From assembly GCA_023402845.1 (NCBI GenBank), contig JAEYFP010000045.1, forward strand, positions 1-64,000: a DNA stretch of 64,000 nucleotides, given 5' to 3'. The notes under the pieces were generated by a model that did not search any database, was not told where the DNA came from, and saw only the letters and a program-made list of their open reading frames with translations. Source of the stretch: Bacillota bacterium. Lineage in GTDB: Bacteria; Bacillota; Clostridia; Lachnospirales; Lachnospiraceae. The translations under genes and the position numbers were made by a program. This document shows positions 9,770-18,352 of this stretch, piece after piece (position 1 is the stretch's first letter; every line of letters begins with the position of its first letter).

Positions 9770-9798
9770 ATTTTAACACAAAAAGTGCCAAATTTCAA
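9770..9798 (-). promoter_or_regulatory. Sigma-A-type promoter of the chemotaxis operon
   Basis: On the minus strand TTGAAA (9793-9798), a 17-bp spacer and TAAAAT (9770-9775) form a good vegetative promoter. It lies about 80 nt upstream of the regulator gene that leads the operon. Confidence 0.5.
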
Positions 9799-9886
9799 CA
9801 GAACAAAAGTGTGCCTCGCTTACTCTCATGGCCAAATACCCCGGCGGCACAGCTTTTGTTCCGCGCGCGAAGCTGCGCATATTTTT

Positions 9887-9955
9887 TTAATAGGGAAATC
9901 CATAGGAATTTCCCATTAAAAAAAGGCTGCCATATCTTGTGGTATGGCAGCCTTT
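9887..9955 (-). terminator. Rho-independent terminators after the aldolase gene
   Basis: The stronger hairpin has 13-bp arms (9922-9934 and 9943-9955) containing GGCTGCCAT/ATGGCAGCC and, read leftward, runs into a T tract. A second A/T-flanked hairpin (GGGAAAT/ATTTCCC, about 9887-9924) overlaps it. Together they separate fba from the chemotaxis operon. Confidence 0.8.
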
Positions 9956-9980
9956 CTTTGTATTAAAAATCAGCTTATTC

Positions 9981-10916
9981 TCAAGCCTTTCCGTCAGAAC
10001 CAAGTACGTGTGTAATCTTATGTGCAACAAGAGTCTTGATATTTGCCCTTGCCGGTGTCAGATACTGTCTCGGATCGAATGCTGATGGGTTCTCAAACAT
10101 GTACTGTCTGATACCTGCCGTCAATGCAAGGCGAAGGTCCGAGTCGATATTAATTTTACAAACGGCCATCTTGGCAGCCTGTCTCAGCATATCCTCAGGA
10201 ATACCGATCGCATCGTCCAGCTTTCCGCCGAACTTGTTGATAATCTCAACATACTCAGGAATAACACTGGAAGCGCCGTGAAGAACGATCGGGTAGTTCG
10301 GTAATCTCTTCTCTACCTCTTCAAGAATATCAAAACGGAGCTGCGGCTTCTGACCAGGTTTAAACTTATATGCGCCATGGCTTGTACCAATTGCGATCGC
10401 AAGAGAGTCAACACCTGTTTTTGTTACGAATTCTTCCACTTCATCAGGTCTGGTATAGGAAGCATCCTCTGCGCTGACATTGACTGCATCCTCGATGCCT
10501 GCAAGTCTTCCAAGCTCACCCTCTACGACAGCGCCGTGTGCATGTGCATATTCCACAACCTGCTTCGTGAGCGCGATGTTATCTTCAAAGCTGTGATGGG
10601 AACCATCAATCATAACGGAAGAAAATCCGCCGTCGATACAGGATTTGCAAAGCTCAAATGTATCGCCGTGATCAAGGTGAAGCGCGATCGGAATATCATT
10701 TTCCATCAGAGCTGCTTCAACAAGCTTTACAAGGTAGTTATGCTTTGCATACTTTCTTGCGCCTGAAGATACCTGAAGGATCAGAGGGGAGTTCAGCTCG
10801 CCTGCCGCTTCGGTAATACCCTGCACGATCTCCATGTTGTTTACGTTGAAAGCACCGATAGCATATCCGCCTTCGTAAGCCTTCTTAAACATTTCAGTTG
10901 TTGTAACTAATGCCAT
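9981..10916 (-). CDS. fba: Class II fructose-bisphosphate aldolase
   Basis: Cleaves fructose 1,6-bisphosphate to glyceraldehyde 3-phosphate and dihydroxyacetone phosphate in glycolysis, using a divalent metal. The 311-residue protein has the class II zinc ligands in ALHLDHGDTFE and VEGELG, and IVLHGASSV near the phosphate site, as in short class IIB enzymes. The start at 10916 (MALVTTTEMF) is chosen because AAAGGATG is correctly spaced; a start 9 nt earlier would sit on the ribosome site. It is probably monocistronic, with its own promoter upstream and terminator downstream. Confidence 0.96.
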   Translation of the reverse strand: MALVTTTEMFKKAYEGGYAIGAFNVNNMEIVQGITEAAGELNSPLILQVSSGARKYAKHNYLVKLVEAALMENDIPIALHLDHGDTFELCKSCIDGGFSSVMIDGSHHSFEDNIALTKQVVEYAHAHGAVVEGELGRLAGIEDAVNVSAEDASYTRPDEVEEFVTKTGVDSLAIAIGTSHGAYKFKPGQKPQLRFDILEEVEKRLPNYPIVLHGASSVIPEYVEIINKFGGKLDDAIGIPEDMLRQAAKMAVCKINIDSDLRLALTAGIRQYMFENPSAFDPRQYLTPARANIKTLVAHKITHVLGSDGKA

Positions 10917-10995
10917 TTTTATCATCCTTTCATCTTAGAAATTTATTATTTGGGTGTGCGGCCGTTCAGCCGCTGACTATATCATGTCTGACGAT

Positions 10996-11024
10996 ATTAT
11001 ATCACTAAACATCTCAAATCACAA
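10996..11024 (-). promoter_or_regulatory. Promoter of fba
   Basis: Minus-strand TTGTGA (11019-11024), 17-bp spacer and a perfect TATAAT (10996-11001), about 80 nt upstream of the fba start. Confidence 0.6.
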
Positions 11025-11043
11025 TTACAAATTTGACGATGTA

Positions 11044-14000
11044 TCAAAACATCAGATACCTCATTTGCGTCAGCAGTTCAAATACAGCCTTTAACATTTC
11101 TTCGCCGTCTGCAGCCGACTCTCTTGGCATTTCATAGATAAAATACGGCTTTGCGGTCGTCTTTAAGCTAAGCCGTCCCCTGTAATCTGCGATAAACGAA
11201 CCGATTTTTTCCGTATTGTAGACCGCTTTCTCATAAACACTGAGCTTCACCGCCCGGGGCTCGCCCTTGATCTCCGTAATGAACACTTCTCTTGCGAGCA
11301 CACGCAGATAGGCGATCGAAAGCAGATTCAGCACGGACTTCGGCAGTGTGCCGAACCGGTCTGTCAATTCCTCCTGCATGTCTTCTTTTTCCGCGCTGTT
11401 TTCAATGCTAGCAATCCGCTTGTAAATATCAATTTTTTGATATTCATTTACAATGTAGCTGTCGGGAATAAACGCGTCCACATTCAAATCGACGCTGACG
11501 GAATAATCCTCCGCCGTCTCAACACCCTTTTTCCGCTTGACCGCTTCATTCAGCATCTTGCAGTACAGATCGTAGCCGACCGATTCCATATGCCCGCTCT
11601 GCCGCTCTCCGAGCAAGTTGCCGGCACCCCGTATCTCCAGGTCCCGCATTGCGATCTTAAAGCCGCTTCCAAGCTCCGTAAACTCACGGATCGCCTGCAG
11701 ACGCTTTTCCGCCACTTCCCTCAGCAGCTTATCCTTTCGGTACATTAAAAAAGCATAGGCAGTCCTGTTAGAGCGTCCCACACGGCCCCTCAGCTGATAA
11801 AGCTGAGAGAGGCCCATATTATCGGAATCATGGATGATCATCGTATTGACGTTGGAGATATCCAGTCCTGTTTCGATAATCGTTGTAGAAACAAGCACAT
11901 CTATTTCCCCGTTCACAAAATTAAACATGATGCGTTCAAGCTCCTGTTCCCGCATCTGGCCATGTGCATAGGCGATTGACGCCTCCGGCACGAGCCTTTG
12001 CAGTGCTGCCGTCATATCAGCAATTGTGTTCACCCTGTTATAAACATAAAACACCTGTCCGTCCCGTACAAGCTCACGGTTAATCGCTTCTCTGACCATT
12101 TCCTCATTATACTCCATGACAAATGTCTGAATTGGCATACGGTCCTGCGGCGCCTCCTCCAGTACACTCATATCCCGGATTCCGACAAGGCTCATATGCA
12201 GCGTGCGGGGAATCGGTGTTGCCGTCAGTGTCAGCACATCTACATTTTCCTTGAGCTTTTTGATCTTTTCCTTGTGTGTCACGCCGAAGCGCTGCTCCTC
12301 GTCAATAATCAGCAGACCCAAATCCTTATAGGCTACATCTGCCGAAAGCAGCCTATGCGTGCCGATGGTAATATCCACAAGTCCTTTTTTTAAATCGACA
12401 ATGGTTTTTTTCTGCTCCGCCGCCGTGCGGAACCGGGACAGCAGGTCCACACGGACCGGATAATCCTTCATGCGCTGCACGAACGTATTATAATGCTGCT
12501 GCGCCAAAATCGTCGTCGGCACAAGATAGGCCACCTGTTTGCCGTCCTGTACCGCCTTAAATGCCGCGCGGATCGCAATCTCCGTCTTTCCGTAGCCGAC
12601 ATCCCCGCAAATCAGGCGGTCCATAATTTTCGTGCTCTCCATATCATGCTTCGCCGCATCAATCGCGAGAAGCTGGTCCTCCGTCTCCTCAAACGGAAAC
12701 AGCTCTTCAAACTCCGTCTGCCATACCGTATCCTCGCTGAACTGATACCCGCTCTTTTCCCGGCGTACCGCATAAAGTTCAACAAGGTCAGACGCAATGG
12801 CATCAACCGCACTTTTAACCCGTGCCTTCGTTTTTGCCCATTCTATGCCGCCGAGCTTGTTCAGCTTCGGCTGCCCGGCTCCCTTGGAGGAATATTTTTG
12901 AATTGCATCGAGCGCAGTTGCCGGAATATAAAGGTTCCCGCCGTCCCGGTATTCGATTTTCATGTAATCCTTTGTGACCTTTTCTACCGTTACCTGCTCA
13001 ATACCCTTATAAACACCCAGCCCGTGGCTTTCATGTACGACAAAATCTCCTACGGAAAGCTCTGTAAAACTCTGAATACTCTGACCTTCGTATTTTTTTC
13101 GCTTCGGACGCTTTTTTTTCTGCGCTGTAAAAATGTCACTCTCGGAGATCACCACAAACTTTAAAATAGGATATTCAAAGCCCTGCCGGATACGGCCGTA
13201 CATCACCATGATTTCGCCCGCCTTGACAGTATGATCATAGTCCTCCGTAAAAAAGCTGTTCATCTCCTGCTCCCGCAGATCCTCGGAAAGTCTTGCCGCT
13301 CTTGTCCTTGAAGCAGACAGCAAAATGACTCGGTATCCGTTCTTTTTATATCTGCGCAGATCGGAGACAAGCGCTTCAAAGCTGTTGTTGTAGGAATTCA
13401 TCGCTTTTGCGGCAATCGAATGCTTTGACTCCGCTCTGTAGACGCCCTTGCGCACCTGCAGTGCAGACAGCGCAATGCAATGCCTTCTTTCCAGCCGTCC
13501 GAAGATTTCTTCCTTTGTAAAGAGGATATCGGTCTGTCCCGGAAGCACATAGCCCTTGATGAGCCGCTGCTCCATGCTTTCCTGGAATTCCTGCTCCACA
13601 ACATTTCCCTTATCATATAATCTGGCAGGTTCGTCTAAAAACAGTACCGTCTTTTCTTTTTCAAAATAGTCCAGAAAGGACACATGCCCTTCATAGAAAT
13701 AATCCAGATAGCTCGCGATATTGACACCGCCTGTCCCAAGCTCCTGCATCTGTTCCTTTAAAGAGGAAACGAGCTGCTTCACCCGATGTGATTCTTCGGT
13801 CTTAAAATCCTTCCTGAGACCTTCCGCAAACTTCTCTGCCTCCTTTTCAATTGCCTTTAACCCAACTGCCTTTTCTTCCTCGGTCAGAATCGTTTCTGTC
13901 GCCGGAAAAATCAGGATGGAGGAAAGCGTCTCAAGGGAACGCTGACTCAAAATATCAAAGCTGCGGATCGAATCAATTTCATCGCCCCAAAGCTCGATTC

Positions 14001-14568
14001 TGACCGGATTCTCCTCTGTCAGCGGAAAAATGTCGATGATGCCGCCGCGCATGGAAAACTGCCCTTCCGACTCCACCTGATAATTGCGCTCATAGCCAAG
14101 CGTCGTCAGTTCCCTCACAAAATCCTTTACATCAAGCGTTTCTCCCGAGGACAGTTCCAGCATATGCTCTTCAATGACCGAAAGCGGTACAATATGATCC
14201 ATAAGCGCATCAAATGTCGTCACGATCGTTGCCGGTTCATTCATGAGCAGCGCCTTCAGACATTTCAGCCGCTGCTTGGTCAGCAGATTTCCATGAATGT
14301 CCGCCTGATAAAAAATAAGATCCTTTGCCGGATACAAATAGACCTTTTTCTCATAAAACTGGTAATCCTCATAGATTTCCTTCGCCCTTTGCTCACTGAA
14401 AGTAACGATGATTTTATACAAAAAACCACCGCTGAAGCCGTAGGACATATGCAATTTTTGCGAGTCGGCGCAACCGCTGATCTCGATAATGCCTTCTTTT
14501 CTTATAAGCTCCTGTCTTGCCTCATCAAACTCAGCAAGCTCCTTTAGGGGGCCCAGCAGCGCTTCCAC
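11044..14568 (-). CDS. mfd: Transcription-repair coupling factor Mfd
   Basis: Mfd is a DNA translocase that displaces RNA polymerase stalled at lesions and recruits UvrA. The 1174-residue protein has the UvrB-like N-terminal half (EGQFSMRGGIIDIFP), the RNA polymerase interaction domain (LSVGDFVVHESHGLGVYKGIE) and the RecG-like helicase core. The core shows GDVGYGKTEIAIRAAF (Walker A), IIDEEQRFGV (DEEQ box), LTATPIPRTL and QLRGRVGRSNR. A C-terminal TRCF domain ends it. The GTG start has AAGGAG 7 nt upstream, inside the end of pth, so the two are translated together. Confidence 0.97.
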   Translation of the reverse strand: MEALLGPLKELAEFDEARQELIRKEGIIEISGCADSQKLHMSYGFSGGFLYKIIVTFSEQRAKEIYEDYQFYEKKVYLYPAKDLIFYQADIHGNLLTKQRLKCLKALLMNEPATIVTTFDALMDHIVPLSVIEEHMLELSSGETLDVKDFVRELTTLGYERNYQVESEGQFSMRGGIIDIFPLTEENPVRIELWGDEIDSIRSFDILSQRSLETLSSILIFPATETILTEEEKAVGLKAIEKEAEKFAEGLRKDFKTEESHRVKQLVSSLKEQMQELGTGGVNIASYLDYFYEGHVSFLDYFEKEKTVLFLDEPARLYDKGNVVEQEFQESMEQRLIKGYVLPGQTDILFTKEEIFGRLERRHCIALSALQVRKGVYRAESKHSIAAKAMNSYNNSFEALVSDLRRYKKNGYRVILLSASRTRAARLSEDLREQEMNSFFTEDYDHTVKAGEIMVMYGRIRQGFEYPILKFVVISESDIFTAQKKKRPKRKKYEGQSIQSFTELSVGDFVVHESHGLGVYKGIEQVTVEKVTKDYMKIEYRDGGNLYIPATALDAIQKYSSKGAGQPKLNKLGGIEWAKTKARVKSAVDAIASDLVELYAVRREKSGYQFSEDTVWQTEFEELFPFEETEDQLLAIDAAKHDMESTKIMDRLICGDVGYGKTEIAIRAAFKAVQDGKQVAYLVPTTILAQQHYNTFVQRMKDYPVRVDLLSRFRTAAEQKKTIVDLKKGLVDITIGTHRLLSADVAYKDLGLLIIDEEQRFGVTHKEKIKKLKENVDVLTLTATPIPRTLHMSLVGIRDMSVLEEAPQDRMPIQTFVMEYNEEMVREAINRELVRDGQVFYVYNRVNTIADMTAALQRLVPEASIAYAHGQMREQELERIMFNFVNGEIDVLVSTTIIETGLDISNVNTMIIHDSDNMGLSQLYQLRGRVGRSNRTAYAFLMYRKDKLLREVAEKRLQAIREFTELGSGFKIAMRDLEIRGAGNLLGERQSGHMESVGYDLYCKMLNEAVKRKKGVETAEDYSVSVDLNVDAFIPDSYIVNEYQKIDIYKRIASIENSAEKEDMQEELTDRFGTLPKSVLNLLSIAYLRVLAREVFITEIKGEPRAVKLSVYEKAVYNTEKIGSFIADYRGRLSLKTTAKPYFIYEMPRESAADGEEMLKAVFELLTQMRYLMF

Positions 14569-14572
14569 CCTA

Positions 14573-15148
14573 TCACTCCTTCTCTTTGCTGTTAAACCGG
14601 TTCATTGCCATATCCGTGCCGTCCTCAATGATGACCCGGACCGCCTCCACAGCCTTAATAATGCTCTCATCCATCACCTCTCGCTCCGCCCTGGAAAAAT
14701 GGCCAAGCACGTAGTCCGCCAGATCATAGCCCTTCGGCTTTCCTCCGACACCCATGCGAATGCGCGTAAAGCTTTCGGTACCAAGCTGACTGATAATACT
14801 CTTCATGCCGTTATGGCCGCCGGCACTCCCCTTTTTGCGGATGCGAAGCTGTCCGACATCCAGATCGATATCATCATAAATAACAATCAGCTCTTTTTCC
14901 GCATCAATTTTATAATAATTTACAATTTCCCGGATACTTTCGCCGCTTAAGTTCATAAAGGTCTGCGGCATCGCAAGCACAACCTTTTCATTTCCGATAA
15001 AGCCCCTGCCGCAAAATGCCTTGTGCTTTCTGATTTCTGTTACAATATTATACTGATCTGCCAGCACATCTATTACATCAAAGCCGATATTATGCCTTGT
15101 ATTTTTATATTCTGTTTTGGGGTTTCCCAGCCCTGCTATCAGATACAT
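14573..15148 (-). CDS. pth: Peptidyl-tRNA hydrolase
   Basis: Releases tRNA from prematurely dropped peptidyl-tRNA. The 191-residue protein has the family fingerprint: LIAGLGNPKTEYKNTRHNIGFDVID (catalytic His20, Asn10), FMNLSGESI, and YDDIDLDVGQLRIRKKGSAGGHNGMKSI (catalytic Asp and substrate-binding Asn). The gene lies 4 nt before mfd, a pairing common in Firmicutes. Confidence 0.97.
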   Translation of the reverse strand: MYLIAGLGNPKTEYKNTRHNIGFDVIDVLADQYNIVTEIRKHKAFCGRGFIGNEKVVLAMPQTFMNLSGESIREIVNYYKIDAEKELIVIYDDIDLDVGQLRIRKKGSAGGHNGMKSIISQLGTESFTRIRMGVGGKPKGYDLADYVLGHFSRAEREVMDESIIKAVEAVRVIIEDGTDMAMNRFNSKEKE

Positions 15149-15221
15149 CCTAATTTCCTTCCTGTGCTGTATATTTTGACGTTATTAAAGTATATCAAAA
15201 CAGCCGCACGAAGTCCAGAAA

Positions 15222-15248
15222 AAAAGACAGGTACAAAACCTGTCTTTT
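15222..15248. terminator. Terminator between spoVG and pth
   Basis: Hairpin with 11-bp arms AAAAGACAGGT / ACCTGTCTTTT and a 5-nt loop, flanked by A and T tracts on both sides. It ends spoVG transcription leftward. Confidence 0.75.
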
Positions 15249-15260
15249 CTTATACGATCA

Positions 15261-15533
15261 CTATTCGTTCGTTTCCTCCTGCATGGCTCTTTCGTAGCCT
15301 GCCAAAATAATAGCCTGTATTTTCTCCCGCACATCGGAACTGATCGGATGGGCGATATCCCGATATTCCCCCTCTGTCGTCTTCCTGCTCGGCATCGCGA
15401 TAAACAGACCTCTTTCTCCTTCGATCACCTTGATATCATGAATAACAAACTCATCATCCAGTGTGATCGATACGACCGCTTTCATCTTTCCGTCCTTTGC
15501 AACCTTGCGCACCCTAACATCCGTAACGTTCAT
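15261..15533 (-). CDS. spoVG: Septation/RNA-binding regulator SpoVG
   Basis: Small (90-residue) conserved protein, linked to septation and asymmetric division and in other Firmicutes binding DNA or RNA. It begins MNVTDVRVRKVAKDGKMKAVVSITLD and contains FVIHDIKVIEGERGLFIAMPSRKT and the DIAHPISSDVREKIQ tail typical of the family. A purine-rich ribosome site (GGAGGAAAAGGAG) precedes the ATG. It stands alone between glgD and its own terminator. Confidence 0.96.
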   Translation of the reverse strand: MNVTDVRVRKVAKDGKMKAVVSITLDDEFVIHDIKVIEGERGLFIAMPSRKTTEGEYRDIAHPISSDVREKIQAIILAGYERAMQEETNE

Positions 15534-15619
15534 AATTTTTCTCCTTTTCCTCCCCTTTAAATTTCAGGATGGAGGGAGGGCAAGCTCAATTCCGCTTCAC
15601 TCCCTAAATTATACTAAAA

Positions 15620-16738
15620 TTAAAGTACGTAACGCTCGTTCTTTTCCACAACAATTTTGATTTCACCCTCTCCTTTAAAATAGGAGTTGGCCCGAATCGT
15701 ATCCCTGCTTTCCACGATACAATTCTCAATATGCGTGTTATCTCCGATGTAGACATCGTTCAGAATAATGGAATTTTTGATCACACAGTTGTTTCCTACG
15801 AACACCTTCTTGAAAATGACAGAATCCTCTACGGTGCCGTTAATGATGGAGCCGCTGGAAATCAAGCTGTTTCTGACATTGGAGCCGACATTGTATTTCG
15901 CCGGAGGCAAATCATCCACCTTCGAATAAATATCAGGATACTGCCTGAAAAAATAATCTCTGACCGAAGGCTTTAGGAAATCCATATTGGTCCGGTAATA
16001 GTCCTCCACCGATGCAATGTTGCTCCAATAGTCCTTTGTCTTATATGCATAAATTTTTTTAATATTCTTGTACCTAATCAGTACGTCCCTTACGAAATCG
16101 AAACGCTCCTCCTCCGCACACTTTTCGATCAGCTCAATGAGCTGCCTTCTCCTGATCACATAAATTCCGCATGAAATCGTATTGGATTTGGCGACCATCG
16201 GCTTTTCATCAAACTCCTCAATGCGGAAATCCTCATTCAGCTTGATAATACCGTACCGCTCAGCCTCTTCGTTCTCCTCGATATCCTTGCAGACAACCGT
16301 GATGTCCGCCTTCTTTTCGATATGATATTCGAGAACCTTGTTATAATCCATTTTGTATACGCCGTCGCCGGATACAATGACCACATACGGCTCATGGCTT
16401 TTTTTCAGGAAAGATAAATTCTGGTAAAGTGCATCAGCCGTGCCCCTGTACCAGAAGCTGTTATCCACGGTCACTGTCGGTGTAAATACGAACAGACCGC
16501 CCTGCTTGCGCCCGAAATCCCACCATTTAGAAGAGCTCAAATGCTCGTTTAAGCTTCTTGCATTATACTGGGTCAGCACACCGACTCTGGCAATATGGGA
16601 ATTGGACATATTGCTCAGCGCAAAATCAATGCTCCGGTAGCTGCCTGCAACGGGCATCGCGGCAATCGCCCGTTTCTGCGAGAGCTCCTTCATCCTGAAA
16701 CTGTTTCCTCCTGCCAAAATAAATCCTATTGCCCTCAC
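15620..16738 (-). CDS. glgD: Glucose-1-phosphate adenylyltransferase subunit GlgD
   Basis: Regulatory, probably catalytically weak partner of GlgC in ADP-glucose synthesis for glycogen. The nucleotidyltransferase fold is followed by left-handed beta-helix repeats, but the pyrophosphorylase signature is altered: LAGGNSFRMKELSQKRAIAAMPVAGSYR in place of GGxGxRLxxLTxxxxKPAVPFGG. SGDGVYKMDYN and FDEKPMVAKSN are recognisable. Length 372 residues is typical. Its GTG start overlaps the glgC stop (GTGA), implying tight co-translation and a GlgC-GlgD heteromer. Confidence 0.93.
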   Translation of the reverse strand: MRAIGFILAGGNSFRMKELSQKRAIAAMPVAGSYRSIDFALSNMSNSHIARVGVLTQYNARSLNEHLSSSKWWDFGRKQGGLFVFTPTVTVDNSFWYRGTADALYQNLSFLKKSHEPYVVIVSGDGVYKMDYNKVLEYHIEKKADITVVCKDIEENEEAERYGIIKLNEDFRIEEFDEKPMVAKSNTISCGIYVIRRRQLIELIEKCAEEERFDFVRDVLIRYKNIKKIYAYKTKDYWSNIASVEDYYRTNMDFLKPSVRDYFFRQYPDIYSKVDDLPPAKYNVGSNVRNSLISSGSIINGTVEDSVIFKKVFVGNNCVIKNSIILNDVYIGDNTHIENCIVESRDTIRANSYFKGEGEIKIVVEKNERYVL

Positions 16739-18009
16739 CGTTCATCACCCGCCTTAATCAATGTTTTTCCGCTGGCTAACAAGCCATTTTCATAATCCGG
16801 CGCTTCTGTTCTGCCGGATACGATACTGTTCTTGCCAATTGTAATCCCCTCGGGTATTACGGTATTCTCACCGACGGTCACGATGCCGTGCGCATAAATA
16901 TGCGGGTCCGTCTCATTTTCCGCCTCATCGCCTGCCCCCAGCGTCACCCGGTCATGAATCATCGCATTCTCGGCAACAATCGCTTTATTCAGCACGCAGC
17001 CTCCACCGATCACCACCTCGTTCATAATGATGGAATCCCGGATCACCGTATCCTTTCCAACCGTGACACCGCAGCCGATAACGGAATTATATACCTTTCC
17101 GTAAATATTTGTACCCTCGCCGATGATGCTTTTTTCCACGACACTGTCACCCGATATGTATTGCGGCGGCAGCATGTCACTCTTTGTATAGATCTTCCAG
17201 TATTCCTCATATAAATTGAATTCCGGGATGATATCGATCAGCTCCATATTGGCCTCCCAATAAGAATCCAGTGTACCGACATCCTTCCAGTAGCCGTTAT
17301 ATTCATAAGCAAACAGCCTTCCCCCGCCTTCATGGCAATGCGGAATGATGTGTTTACCAAAATCCAGAGCCGGCTGCTCGGATTTTTCGATCAGCGCCTC
17401 CTTGAGTATTTTCCAGTTAAAAATATAGATTCCCATCGATGCCAGATTACTCCTTGGGTTGTCCGGCTTTTCCTCGAATTCCGTGATCTTCCTGTTTTCA
17501 TCGGTAATCACGATGCCAAAACGCTTTGCCTCTTCATATGGCACAGGCATGGCTGCGATCGTAACATCTGCATTATTGGCTTTATGAAAATCGAGCATGA
17601 CTTCATAATCCATTTTATAAATATGGTCACCGGAAAGGATCAATACATACTCCGGGTTAAACATTTCCATATAATTAATATTCTGATAAATGGCATTTGC
17701 AGTTCCCGTATACCACTCACTGTTTCCGCTCCTCTCATACGGAGGAAGCACGGTCACGCCGCCGATGTTCCTGTCCAGATCCCACGGAATACCGATGCCG
17801 ATATGGGTGTTCAGGCGAAGCGGCTGATACTGCGTCAGTACACCGACCGTATCGATGCCTGAATTGATACAATTGCTGAGAGGAAAATCAATAATCCTGT
17901 ATTTCCCTCCGAAAGATACTGCAGGTTTTGCTACCTTTGATGTCAATATGCCCAGTCTGCTTCCCTGACCGCCTGCCAGCAACATCGCAATCATTTCTTT
18001 CTTAATCAC
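16735..18009 (-). CDS. glgC: Glucose-1-phosphate adenylyltransferase GlgC
   Basis: Makes ADP-glucose from ATP and glucose 1-phosphate, the committed step of bacterial glycogen synthesis. The active-site loop is intact: LLAGGQGSRLGILTSKVAKPAVSFGGKYRIIDF. SGDHIYKMDY (metal-binding Asp) and EFEEKPDNPRSN are also present, and the C-terminal beta-helix is evident. The 424-residue length is normal. The GTG start has GAGGTGATTAC upstream. A good promoter lies about 60-90 nt upstream. Confidence 0.96.
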   Translation of the reverse strand: MIKKEMIAMLLAGGQGSRLGILTSKVAKPAVSFGGKYRIIDFPLSNCINSGIDTVGVLTQYQPLRLNTHIGIGIPWDLDRNIGGVTVLPPYERSGNSEWYTGTANAIYQNINYMEMFNPEYVLILSGDHIYKMDYEVMLDFHKANNADVTIAAMPVPYEEAKRFGIVITDENRKITEFEEKPDNPRSNLASMGIYIFNWKILKEALIEKSEQPALDFGKHIIPHCHEGGGRLFAYEYNGYWKDVGTLDSYWEANMELIDIIPEFNLYEEYWKIYTKSDMLPPQYISGDSVVEKSIIGEGTNIYGKVYNSVIGCGVTVGKDTVIRDSIIMNEVVIGGGCVLNKAIVAENAMIHDRVTLGAGDEAENETDPHIYAHGIVTVGENTVIPEGITIGKNSIVSGRTEAPDYENGLLASGKTLIKAGDER

Positions 18010-18069
18010 GTAATCACCTCTTGCTTATCATTGTTGATTCTCTGAATTACCTCTATCATATCTATCGAC

Positions 18070-18098
18070 ATTATATCATAAAATTTTGTAAAAGTGAA
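18070..18098 (-). promoter_or_regulatory. Promoter of glgCD
   Basis: Minus-strand TTCACT (18093-18098), 17-bp spacer, and TATAAT (18070-18075) with an extended TG. Points leftward into glgC. Confidence 0.55.
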
Positions 18099-18262
18099 CA
18101 AAAACATATGTGTGTTTTATTATTTTTTGCACAAATTATACATATTCCGATTTTCTTGTATTCCTTTTATATGTTTTGCATATATATAAATTGTATTGTG
18201 CTAAAGTCTCAGCCTTCAACATCGCGAAGTTAAAGCTTGTTTTTCTTTTTTGGCAACAGTTC

Positions 18263-18291
18263 TTGTGTTTTTGTTTTTTTTAGTCTATTAT
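18263..18291 (+). promoter_or_regulatory. Possible promoter of murC in the 343-bp glgC-murC gap
   Basis: TTGTGT (18263-18268), 17-bp spacer, TATTAT (18286-18291), about 60 nt upstream of murC. The rest of the gap (18010-18352) is AT-rich. I see no gene, RNA or repeat in it beyond this and the opposing glgC promoter. Confidence 0.35.
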
Positions 18292-18352
18292 TAGGGACGT
18301 ACTTATTTTTTCGTTCAGCAATCCAAAATAATTTTAACAGGAAGTGCAGATT

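Noticed and set aside
12493..13164. Long open frame on the plus strand inside mfd
   Set aside because: It is antisense to a fully conserved Mfd and has no domain or ribosome site; a shadow frame.
15534..15619. Sigma-H promoter for spoVG
   Set aside because: A TATAAT and a GAATT occur, but no matching -35 at the right distance for sigma-H; evidence too weak to list.
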